A stretch of 64,000 nt of DNA from Tropicibacter naphthalenivorans (GTDB lineage Bacteria; Pseudomonadota; Alphaproteobacteria; Rhodobacterales; Rhodobacteraceae), in NCBI RefSeq assembly GCF_900176475.1, contig NZ_FWXX01000010.1:1-64000 (forward strand), given 5' to 3'. Positions 25,564 to 33,243 of the stretch are shown one piece after another. Position numbers and translations under genes: made by a program. Below the pieces are notes generated by a model that searched no databases, was not told the DNA's origin, and was given only the letters and a program-made list of their open reading frames with translations. Position 1 is the stretch's first letter. The number at the start of each line of letters is the position of its first letter.

Positions 25564-26166
25564 TTGTCCCTTACATCGGCACAGAAGTTTCTTTGGGTTT
25601 TGGCAGGCGTGGCAGCGCTTGCCTTCATATGGCTTTTGCTATGGTCCGATTATCGTGCCGATAGCGCCCGAACCGACGCCGAACCGCCTTTTTTCGCTGA
25701 GTTCGAACTGACGGACCACCAGGGTATGGTTCAAACCGAGGAGGACTTTGCGGGGCGCTGGATGCTGGTTTTTTTCGGCTTTACCAACTGCCCCGACGTC
25801 TGCCCGACGACCCTATCCGAGGTCGCGGCGGTGATGGACGGTCTGGGCGACGATGCCGCCAAGGTCCAGCCGATTTTCATAACAATCGACCCTGAACGAG
25901 ACACGCCCGCAGCACTCGCCGAATACGTCCCGCTGTTCGATGCGGGCATCATCGGGCTGACCGGCACGCCGGAACAGATCGCCGCCACATCCGAGACCTT
26001 TCCGATCTTCTTCGAACGCGTCGAAGAGGCTGCGGCGCCGGATGGTTACACGATGGGCCACACGTCGCATCTGTTCCTCTTCGATCCCGACGCGGGCTTC
26101 GCCGACTCGTGGCCCTACGGCACCTCCGCCGAAGAGATCCTCGCCGATCTGGAAGAGAGGATCTGA
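25564..26166 (+). CDS. SCO1/SenC-family copper chaperone (first copy)
   Basis: A 200-residue membrane-anchored thioredoxin-fold protein that would deliver copper to, or reduce thiols of, the CuA site of cytochrome oxidase. One N-terminal helix (FLWVLAGVAALAFIWLLLW) is followed by the Cu-binding CPDVCPTT, DPERDTP and the distal His in YTMGHTSHLFLF. Start is TTG at 25564, since no ATG fits before the helix. First gene of the MerR-driven operon, 6 bp from the next gene. Confidence 0.92.
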   Translation: MSLTSAQKFLWVLAGVAALAFIWLLLWSDYRADSARTDAEPPFFAEFELTDHQGMVQTEEDFAGRWMLVFFGFTNCPDVCPTTLSEVAAVMDGLGDDAAKVQPIFITIDPERDTPAALAEYVPLFDAGIIGLTGTPEQIAATSETFPIFFERVEEAAAPDGYTMGHTSHLFLFDPDAGFADSWPYGTSAEEILADLEERI

Positions 26167-26171
26167 CCGAC

Positions 26172-26594
26172 ATGAACCGTATGTCCGGAGAAACAGCCCT
26201 CGGGCTGGCGTGGATCATCGCGCTCGTCGCCTCGCTTGCCGTGCTTTTCATCGGCGAGGTGCTGGGGCAGACGCCCTGTGTGCTGTGCTGGTTCCAGCGC
26301 GCCTTCATGTTCCCCTTGGCCATTGTCCTCGGGCTCGGTCTTTGGTGGCGGGACGGCCGCGTGGGGCGCTACGGCATCGCATTGGCGCTTGGCGGCGGCG
26401 CAATCGCCCTCTGGCACATGGGGCTGTACGTCGGTCTTGTTCCCGAACGCGTCCAGCCCTGCACGGCCACCGGCCCCTCTTGCACCGATGACAACCAACT
26501 GGTCGTCGGCATCCCTATCCCGCTGATGGCGCTCGCCGCCTTCGCGCTGATCGGGGCGCTGTCGGCCCTTTCATTGAAGGACACACGAACATGA
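26172..26594 (+). CDS. DsbB-family disulfide bond formation protein
   Basis: A 140-residue four-helix membrane protein with the two periplasmic cysteine pairs of DsbB: CVLC after helix 1 and CTATGPSC between helices 3 and 4. It would reoxidise the DsbA-like protein encoded next and pass electrons to quinone. It overlaps that gene by 4 bp (ATGA). Confidence 0.9.
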   Translation: MNRMSGETALGLAWIIALVASLAVLFIGEVLGQTPCVLCWFQRAFMFPLAIVLGLGLWWRDGRVGRYGIALALGGGAIALWHMGLYVGLVPERVQPCTATGPSCTDDNQLVVGIPIPLMALAAFALIGALSALSLKDTRT

Positions 26595-27250
26595 ATCGAC
26601 GCGGCCTGATCCTGTCCGTTCTTGCCCTCGGCGCCGCCGGTTTCGGCGGAGCCACCTGGTTTGCAATCCGCCCCGGCCCAGTGGCCGAAGCGGAGCCCGT
26701 TGCTCCGGAACTTGCGGAGGCGATGATCCGCCCCTACTCGCCCATCCTCGGGCCTGCGGATGCGCCCGTCACGATCGTCGAATTCTTCGATCCGGCCTGC
26801 GAGGCCTGTCGCGCCTTTCATCCCATCGTGAAGGACATCATGGCCGAACATGGGGATGCTGTCCGCGTCGTGATCCGCTACACGCCCTTCCACGGCGCGG
26901 CATCCGAGGAAGCCATCCGTGTGCTCGAGGCGGCGCGCATGCAGGACGTTTACGAGCCGGTGCTTGAGGCCGTTCTGCGGGAACAGCCGAGATGGGCGTC
27001 GCACGGTGCCCCGGAGCCCGGCCTGATCCTTCAGATCGCCGCCACGGTCGGACTCGATGCCGAGGCCGCGCGCACGCAAGTGCTGGCACCCGATGTCGTG
27101 GCGATCCTGAACCAGGATCGTGCTGACGTCGAGACCGTGGGAGTTCGCCAGACGCCCACATTCTTCGTGAACGGCAAGCCGCTCGATCCGTTCGGGGAGG
27201 CAGAATTGCGTCGTCTGGTGGCTGCCGAAGTCGCTTCCGCGCAAAGCTGA
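26591..27250 (+). CDS. DsbA-like periplasmic thiol oxidoreductase
   Basis: A 219-residue thioredoxin-fold protein with an N-terminal anchor or signal helix, the active site FFDPACEACRAFHP (CEAC) and the cis-Pro region VRQTPTFFVNGKPL. The CEAC dipeptide is less oxidising in type than the CPHC of classical DsbA, and the layout resembles the BdbD/Com1 group. It is paired with the upstream DsbB-like gene. Confidence 0.92.
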   Translation: MNRRGLILSVLALGAAGFGGATWFAIRPGPVAEAEPVAPELAEAMIRPYSPILGPADAPVTIVEFFDPACEACRAFHPIVKDIMAEHGDAVRVVIRYTPFHGAASEEAIRVLEAARMQDVYEPVLEAVLREQPRWASHGAPEPGLILQIAATVGLDAEAARTQVLAPDVVAILNQDRADVETVGVRQTPTFFVNGKPLDPFGEAELRRLVAAEVASAQS

Positions 27251-27273
27251 ATGGAAAAGACAGGATCAAAACG

Positions 27274-27741
27274 ATGAAAAAGCATATTTTGACCGGCACA
27301 TTGACTGCGCTTTTGACCCTAGGAGGGCTCTCAGTGCCCGCGCTGGCCGGACCCGAGGATGTTGTCGTCGAGAACGCGTGGTCCCGCGCCTCTATCGGGA
27401 TGAACCGCCCCGGGGCCGCATACATGACGATAAGCAACACCGGCGACGAGCCGGTGACGCTGATCGGCCTTGCAACACCGCTCGCGATGATGCCCGAAAT
27501 TCACGAGACGAAGACCAATGCCGAAGGTGTGAGCTCCATGAGCCCGGCGGGGGAGATCGTGATCGCCCCGGGCGAGAGCATCGCGCTCGAACCGGGGGGC
27601 CTGCACGCAATGCTGATGCGGCTGCAAGAACCAATGACGGAAGGGGACACTTTTCCGCTGACACTGCTTTTCGACGACGGAGGCGAAGTGACGGTCGAGG
27701 TTCCGATCCTCGGCATCGCCGCGCGGGGGCCAGAGGACTGA
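27274..27741 (+). CDS. PCu(A)C periplasmic copper chaperone
   Basis: A 155-residue exported protein with a signal peptide ending in VPALA. The beta-sandwich carries the copper ligands of the family: MPEIHETK, a Met-containing stretch (VSSMSP), and GGLHAMLM. PCu(A)C loads Cu(I) on SCO proteins or directly on CuA, and SCO genes lie on both sides of the Dsb pair and of this gene. Confidence 0.93.
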   Translation: MKKHILTGTLTALLTLGGLSVPALAGPEDVVVENAWSRASIGMNRPGAAYMTISNTGDEPVTLIGLATPLAMMPEIHETKTNAEGVSSMSPAGEIVIAPGESIALEPGGLHAMLMRLQEPMTEGDTFPLTLLFDDGGEVTVEVPILGIAARGPED

Positions 27742-28367
27742 TGCAGCGACGGGCGATCCTGGGGTACGGCGCGGCTGGTGTCGGGGTGGTCGCCCTGATG
27801 CTCTTCGTCGGTTGGTGGCGGGTCGACGGACCCGGTGCACCCGCACCTGTCGGGCAGCGGCCTGTGACCCTTACCGAGATGGACTTCCGTCTGACGGATC
27901 ATGAGGGCAACGCGGTCGGGCCGGAAACCCTGATCGGTCGCCCGACGATGGCGTTCTTCGGCTTCACCTACTGTCCCGATGTCTGCCCGACCACGCTTTC
28001 TGACATTTCGGGATGGCTCGACGATCTGGGAGACGAGGCCGACGAGATGAACGTGGTTTTCATCACGGTCGATCCCGAGCGCGACACTGTCGAAACGATG
28101 GCCGAATATGTCGGCTACTTCCATCCGGCGATCCGCGGCTGGACGGGACCGGAAGAGCAGATAGCGCGCGTCGCGGACGGCTTCCGCGCCACCTACGAGC
28201 GAGTACCGGCGGAGAGCGGCGATTACACGATGAACCACACCGCGAGCGTCTTCCTGTTCGCAGCCTCTGGGCGATTCGTCACCATGATCGACTATCACGA
28301 GCCCAAAGAATTCGCGGTGCCGAAGATCCGCCGCGCGCTGGAAGAAGAAATGGAGGGGGCGACATGA
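27741..28367 (+). CDS. SCO1/SenC-family copper chaperone (second copy)
   Basis: A 208-residue anchored protein with CPDVCPTT, DPERDT and the distal His in YTMNHTASVFLF. It is clearly homologous to the first SCO but diverged, so it is not a recent tandem duplicate. The ATG shares one base with the stop of the PCu(A)C gene. Two SCO proteins may split the work of thiol reduction and copper insertion. Confidence 0.93.
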   Translation: MQRRAILGYGAAGVGVVALMLFVGWWRVDGPGAPAPVGQRPVTLTEMDFRLTDHEGNAVGPETLIGRPTMAFFGFTYCPDVCPTTLSDISGWLDDLGDEADEMNVVFITVDPERDTVETMAEYVGYFHPAIRGWTGPEEQIARVADGFRATYERVPAESGDYTMNHTASVFLFAASGRFVTMIDYHEPKEFAVPKIRRALEEEMEGAT

Positions 28368-29737
28368 GGCTCAGAACTTTGGCGGCTTGTGTCGCAATTG
28401 CGGGGACGGTTTCGGGAGCGGCTATCGCCATCTCTGATTCCATGTCGAAAGAACCCGTGCCGCCGGAACTTGCCCAGGCAGGTAGCTGGATGCCCCAAGG
28501 TCCTGAAGCCCCCCAGAACGTTGACATCCCCGTGACGCTGCCCGCGGCGGCATGGGCAGACGATGCACCCGACCTCAGCCCGCTGCCCCTTCTGCAGGCC
28601 GCGTTTGCCGACAGGCCGGTGCAAGCGATCGAGCCACCCCTGTCGACGTGGTCGCGCGACATTGCTCCGGGCGAAACGCTCGATTTCTTGCTGTCAGAGG
28701 CCGGTCTTGCGGCACCTGATAGAGCCGAAGTTGCCCTCGCGCTTGGTGCGGAATACGATCTGCGACGGCTGCGGCCGGGGCACTCGGTCACTGTCGCTTC
28801 GACCATGGACGGCAGCCCCCGCACCGTCTCACTCGCCGTCGAGGACGGGGTTCGGATCGAGGTGGTTTTCGGCGAGCAGTTGTCCACACAGGTCGTGGCT
28901 CCGGATCCGGAGATCGTAACCCTTGCCGGCGAAGCCGTGATCGACAGCTCGATCTTCGCGGCACTCGACGAAGCCGGCATACCCGCCCGTTTTTCCGTGG
29001 ACCTTGCGCAGATGCTGGGAGGGACCGTGGATTTCCGCCGCGAGATGGCCGGCGGCGAAACACTAAGGCTTCTCTGGCGTGAGGCGCGGGTCGGCGAGGA
29101 CAGGATCGGACAGCCCGAACTCGCCTTCGCCGCACTGGACATCGGCGGTTCGCTCTACGAGATCGTATGGCCTGACGACGGCAGCGGTCAGGCGACGATC
29201 TACGTCGATGGCGAGGTGCTGCGCGTCTTCGCACAGCCGGTCGAGGGTGCGCGCCTCAGCTCGGTGTTCGGGCGCCGCACGCATCCGGTCTTTGGCAACG
29301 TCCGGATGCACACCGGCGTCGATTTTGCAGCGGCACGTGGGACACCGGTTCAAGCGACGGCACCGGGGCGGGTCAATTTCATCGGCTGGCGCGGCGGATA
29401 TGGTCGCGTGGTCGAAATCTTGCACGGCTCCGACACCATGACGCGCTACGCGCATCTGAGCGCCGTGCCGGAAGACTTGGCACAAGGCCAACGCGTTGCG
29501 GCGGGAGACGTGATCGGCCGCGTCGGCGCGACTGGCACGGCGACAGGTCCGAACCTGCACTATGAGGTGCTCGTGGATGGGCGCCCGACTGACCCCCTCT
29601 CTGACGACCGGCTCGCCGAAGCGGCCGAGAGCGATGCGGATGATACCGCCGCGCTCTCGCGTCTGGCCGAGGCGCGGGCGCTTCTGAATGAAAACCTCGG
29701 CAGCGAGATTGCCAAAACGACAACCGAAAGGCTCTGA
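28364..29737 (+). CDS. M23-family (LytM) peptidoglycan endopeptidase
   Basis: A 457-residue exported protein. A signal peptide and a Pro-rich linker lead into OapA/LysM-like domains (SRDIAPGETLDFLLSEAGL...RRLRPGHSVTV). The C-terminal LytM fold has the Zn ligands HPVFGNVRMHTGVDFA and HLSAV...NLHYEV, so it looks catalytically intact and should cleave peptide crosslinks. In this operon it sits with metal chaperones and lipoprotein-processing enzymes. Overlaps the SCO stop by 4 bp. Confidence 0.92.
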   Translation: MRLRTLAACVAIAGTVSGAAIAISDSMSKEPVPPELAQAGSWMPQGPEAPQNVDIPVTLPAAAWADDAPDLSPLPLLQAAFADRPVQAIEPPLSTWSRDIAPGETLDFLLSEAGLAAPDRAEVALALGAEYDLRRLRPGHSVTVASTMDGSPRTVSLAVEDGVRIEVVFGEQLSTQVVAPDPEIVTLAGEAVIDSSIFAALDEAGIPARFSVDLAQMLGGTVDFRREMAGGETLRLLWREARVGEDRIGQPELAFAALDIGGSLYEIVWPDDGSGQATIYVDGEVLRVFAQPVEGARLSSVFGRRTHPVFGNVRMHTGVDFAAARGTPVQATAPGRVNFIGWRGGYGRVVEILHGSDTMTRYAHLSAVPEDLAQGQRVAAGDVIGRVGATGTATGPNLHYEVLVDGRPTDPLSDDRLAEAAESDADDTAALSRLAEARALLNENLGSEIAKTTTERL

Positions 29738-29740
29738 CCC

Positions 29741-30196
29741 ATGAAACGCATGACACAAGTTCTTGCCATCACGCTCGCCCTGTTCCCAGCGGCCCAGGCC
29801 CTCGCAGAGGCAACGGCGATCGACGTCCGCAAGACCAACGGATGCGGCTGCTGCCTCTCGTGGATGAAACATCTCGAAGAGAACGGGTTTGTGCCGACCG
29901 GCCAGGACATGTTCGGCGGGCTTCTCGTGCGCTTCAAGCTAGACAACGGCGTGCCGCAGCGCATGGTCTCCTGCCACACCGCGCTCATTGACGGCTACGT
30001 GATCGAGGGCCATGTACCGGCCGCTGACATCCGCCGCCTTCTCGAGGAGCGCCCGGACGCCGTCGGCCTCGCTGTTCCGGGGATGCCCTATGGCTCGCCC
30101 GGCATGGGGCCAGAAGACGACCGCGAGGCCTATGATGTCTTCCTCATCCGCAAGGACGGGTCGACGGAAGTCTTTTCGAGCTACGCCGAAGGATAA
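29741..30196 (+). CDS. DUF411 family periplasmic metal-binding protein (first copy)
   Basis: A 151-residue exported protein with the DUF411 signature NGCGCC just after the signal peptide, then a second Cys/His (MVSCHTALIDGYVIEGHVP) and the C-terminal LAVPGMPYGSPGM. Members are associated with copper resistance clusters and are thought to bind copper, but the mechanism is not established. A second copy lies at 41749-42246. Confidence 0.9.
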   Translation: MKRMTQVLAITLALFPAAQALAEATAIDVRKTNGCGCCLSWMKHLEENGFVPTGQDMFGGLLVRFKLDNGVPQRMVSCHTALIDGYVIEGHVPAADIRRLLEERPDAVGLAVPGMPYGSPGMGPEDDREAYDVFLIRKDGSTEVFSSYAEG

Positions 30197-30208
30197 TCTG
30201 GCCCGCCC

Positions 30209-30991
30209 ATGGAAAATTTGTCTCCGATAATGCTCGGCTTTCTCGGAAGTCTTGCCGCCGGATCGCTCACAGCAGTCGGAGCAGTTCCCGTGCTGTTCGG
30301 GCGCATCCCGTCTCGGGCCACACGCGATCTGTCGCTCGGCTTCGCTGCCGGTGTGATGCTCGCCGCTTCTTTCTTTTCGCTGATCATCCCGGCATTGGAT
30401 GCGGCGGAGCCGATGTTCGAAAACGGCGCGATGCCTGCGGCCATCGTATGCGTTTCGATTCTTCTGGGCATGGGGGCTGTCGCCCTGATGAACGAAAAGC
30501 TGCCGCACGAGCACTTCAAGACGGGACGCGAAGGGCCCGAAGCGGCGTCTTTGCGGCGGGTCTGGTTGTTCATCATTGCGATCACGATCCACAACTTCCC
30601 TGAAGGCCTTGCCGTGGGGGTCGGCTTCGGATCCGGAGGTATGGAGGGCGGTCTGCCGCTCGCCATCGGCATCGGGCTTCAGAATGCGCCCGAAGGATTG
30701 GCCGTCGCTGTATCTCTGCTGGGCGAGGGATATCCGAAGCTGCGCGCCTGGGGCATCGCGGCGCTGACGGGCATGGTCGAGCCGATTGGCGGTTTGCTCG
30801 GGGCCGGCATCATCACACTGTCGGAACCGCTGCTTCCATGGGGTCTGGCCTTTGCCGCGGGCGCAATGCTCTACGTCATTAGCCACGAAATCATCCCCGA
30901 AACCCATCGCAGCGGCCATCAGAACAGGGCGACGCTCGGTCTCGCAGTCGGGCTCGTTCTGATGCTGTTCCTTGATGTCTGGTTGGGATGA
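30209..30991 (+). CDS. ZIP-family metal transporter (ZupT/GufA-type)
   Basis: A 260-residue transporter with eight hydrophobic helices. The metal-site motifs of helices 4 and 5 are present: HNFPEGLAVGVGFG and NAPEGLAVAVSLL, then EPIGGLLGAG. ZIP proteins usually import Zn/Fe/Mn, which is odd in an operon driven by an efflux-type MerR regulator; possible roles are metal uptake for repair or export by a divergent member. Confidence 0.92.
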   Translation: MENLSPIMLGFLGSLAAGSLTAVGAVPVLFGRIPSRATRDLSLGFAAGVMLAASFFSLIIPALDAAEPMFENGAMPAAIVCVSILLGMGAVALMNEKLPHEHFKTGREGPEAASLRRVWLFIIAITIHNFPEGLAVGVGFGSGGMEGGLPLAIGIGLQNAPEGLAVAVSLLGEGYPKLRAWGIAALTGMVEPIGGLLGAGIITLSEPLLPWGLAFAAGAMLYVISHEIIPETHRSGHQNRATLGLAVGLVLMLFLDVWLG

Positions 30992-30995
30992 GGCA

Positions 30996-31478
30996 ATGTC
31001 ACTAAACAAGGTATCTCCGATGATCGGCGTCTTCGCAGCACTTGCTGCGTTCGCGATCGATCAGATCACCAAAGCCATTGTCGTTGCGAATGCCGTCACT
31101 TTAAGCGCCGGAATTCCCGTGTTTCCGGGATTCATCCTCGTCTTTTATCGTAATGACGGCGTGACTTTCGGGATGTTGGGCGGCGCGCCGTGGTGGAGCC
31201 TCATCGCTCTCGCTCTTGCCATCTGTGTTTGGCTGGGGGTTATGCTGTTTCGCGCCGACAATGCGGTGGAAACGCTTGCCTACGGTGCGATCATTGGCGG
31301 AGCCCTGGGCAATGTCATCGATCGTGTGCGGTATCGGGCTGTAACAGACTTTCTCGATTTCTACATTGGCACAACACATTGGCCTGCCTTCAACTTGGCC
31401 GATGTATTTGTCGTCAGTGGCGTGGGGCTCTTGCTCGCCGCGCCATGGATCAGCGCGCGGCGTTCGATCAAGTCGTGA
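30996..31478 (+). CDS. lspA: Signal peptidase II (prolipoprotein peptidase)
   Basis: A 160-residue membrane aspartyl protease that removes the signal peptide of lipoproteins after lipidation. The two catalytic Asp motifs are present (GNVIDRVRYRAVTDFLDFY and FNLADVFVV), with four helices. LspA homologues are known passengers of lead/cadmium operons (PbrC/CadC-type), consistent with the MerR control here. Start at ATG 30996, 4 bp after the ZIP stop. Confidence 0.95.
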   Translation: MSLNKVSPMIGVFAALAAFAIDQITKAIVVANAVTLSAGIPVFPGFILVFYRNDGVTFGMLGGAPWWSLIALALAICVWLGVMLFRADNAVETLAYGAIIGGALGNVIDRVRYRAVTDFLDFYIGTTHWPAFNLADVFVVSGVGLLLAAPWISARRSIKS

Positions 31479-33058
31479 AGCCGGAAATTCTGAACCGCAT
31501 CGCTCTGCGCCACCGTTTTCTTTCGCGGATGACGCTTGGTTTCGCCGCCGGGGCGATGACCGTTCTGACTTTCCCGCCTCTTTCGATTCTCCTGCTCGTT
31601 CCCGTTGCCTATTCCGCGTTGTTTGTCGGGCTTCGCGATCTCTCCTTCGGGCGCGCTTTCCTCGTCGGCTGGGCGTTTGGTCTCGGCCAGTTCGGTTTCG
31701 GGATTTGGTGGATCGCGGAAAGTTTCTACGTCGAGGCCGAGCGGTTTGGGACGATGGCGATTCCGGCGGTCGCGGGATTGTCCGCAGGTCTCGCGATTTT
31801 CCCAGCCATTGCCGCTGCGCTTTTTGCCGAAATCGCGCGGCGCGGAGCCATGGGCAGTCTCTTGGCCTGCCTCCTGTTCGCGACCTCCTGGACCGTGGCC
31901 GAGTGGTTGCGTGGTCACGTTCTGACAGGGTTTCCCTGGAACCTGGCCGGTTACGCACTTGTAGACTACGCCGCCCTTCGCCAGACCGCCGCCTGGGTCG
32001 GAAGCTATGGGCTAAGCTTTCTCACCGTGTTCGTCGCGGTACTCCCTGGCGCGGCTGCTATGGCGTCCGGGCGGCAACGATTGACCATCTCGCTCATGGC
32101 GCTGGCCGGAATCGCGACGATGTGGGCTGTCGGCACGCTGCGCCTCCAGTCGGATGCACAACAGCCACCCGGTGTCGACCTGCGCATCGTCCAGGGCAAC
32201 ATTCCACAAGAGGAGAAATGGGCTCCCGAGAACCGCGAGGCGACCTTCGCGCGCTATCTTGAGCTTTCAACCCGGCCCGGCGATTTCGACGTGCTTCTCT
32301 GGCCGGAAACCGCCTTTCCGGGTTTCCTCGATGAGGATACGGAGGCGCGGGCCCGCATTGCCGCTGCGTTACCGGACGGCAGCGTGCTGCTCACCGGAGT
32401 GCCGGACCGTGTACCGAGCGATGATGGCATGCGATATTTCAACACGGTCCAGGCTTTTGGCGATACCGGCAAAATCCTGACCGGATACGCGAAACACCAT
32501 CTCGTACCCTTCGGCGAATATGTGCCATTCCGCGGCTGGTTGCCCATCGAGCGGCTCACGGCGGGTCTGGGCGATTTTACGCCCGGACCGGGCCCGCGAA
32601 CGCTTGCGCTTCCGGGTGTGCCGCTGGTCGCCGTGGCGATCTGCTATGAGATCATCTTCCCAGGGCATGTGGTCGACGACCTGTTCCGGCCGGACTGGAT
32701 TTTCAATGCGACCAACGATGCTTGGTTCGGAACCAGCATTGGACCGGAGCAGCATCTCGCCTCCGCACGCATGCGCGCTGTCGAGGAAGGGCTTCCCATC
32801 GTCCGGGCCGCAAACACAGGGATCTCCGCGATCATCGACGCAAACGGTGACCTCGTCGCGCGGCTCGGCAACGGAGAAACCGGTGTCATAGATGCGGCTC
32901 TGCCCTCTGCTCATCCGTCAACGCTCTATGCGCGCTTCGGCGACTGGGCGCTGCTGGCTCTCATCTTCACTACTTGGGCCGTGGGACTGGCTGCAGGTCT
33001 GGTCGGCACACACCGGTGCAACAAGAGAACAAGAACGGAGAAAAAGTCATGCTGGTAA
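31475..33058 (+). CDS. lnt: Apolipoprotein N-acyltransferase
   Basis: A 527-residue enzyme that N-acylates the Cys exposed by LspA. An N-terminal bundle of about six membrane helices is followed by a nitrilase-type domain with the catalytic triad Glu (LWPETAFP), Lys (GYAKHHLVPFGEYVPF) and Cys (VAICYEIIFPG). Start taken as GTG 31475, which overlaps the lspA stop in a GTGA; an ATG at 31445 inside lspA is the alternative. Lnt on a mobile metal island is unusual. Confidence 0.93.
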   Translation: MKPEILNRIALRHRFLSRMTLGFAAGAMTVLTFPPLSILLLVPVAYSALFVGLRDLSFGRAFLVGWAFGLGQFGFGIWWIAESFYVEAERFGTMAIPAVAGLSAGLAIFPAIAAALFAEIARRGAMGSLLACLLFATSWTVAEWLRGHVLTGFPWNLAGYALVDYAALRQTAAWVGSYGLSFLTVFVAVLPGAAAMASGRQRLTISLMALAGIATMWAVGTLRLQSDAQQPPGVDLRIVQGNIPQEEKWAPENREATFARYLELSTRPGDFDVLLWPETAFPGFLDEDTEARARIAAALPDGSVLLTGVPDRVPSDDGMRYFNTVQAFGDTGKILTGYAKHHLVPFGEYVPFRGWLPIERLTAGLGDFTPGPGPRTLALPGVPLVAVAICYEIIFPGHVVDDLFRPDWIFNATNDAWFGTSIGPEQHLASARMRAVEEGLPIVRAANTGISAIIDANGDLVARLGNGETGVIDAALPSAHPSTLYARFGDWALLALIFTTWAVGLAAGLVGTHRCNKRTRTEKKSCW

Positions 33059-33243
33059 TCGCGGGCATTGTCGCGGGTGCGATCTGGGGTGGATATCTGG
33101 CGCGACGCCGAAAAGGAAACCGGCTGGATATCCTCCAGTATGCGGCGAGTTCGGCGATCGCCTTCGGTCTTCTCACCTATTTCATATCGGTGGTCCTCTT
33201 GCGCATCCTTTTTAAGAAGGGTTTCGAAACAGCACCGACATGA
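33049..33243 (+). CDS. Small two-helix membrane protein, unknown
   Basis: A 64-residue protein with two hydrophobic helices flanking a basic loop (LARRRKGNRLD). It overlaps lnt at its start and the next gene at its end, and ACGGAGAAAA precedes the ATG. No family recognised; its coupling to both neighbours supports it as a real gene. Confidence 0.7.
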   Translation: MLVIAGIVAGAIWGGYLARRRKGNRLDILQYAASSAIAFGLLTYFISVVLLRILFKKGFETAPT

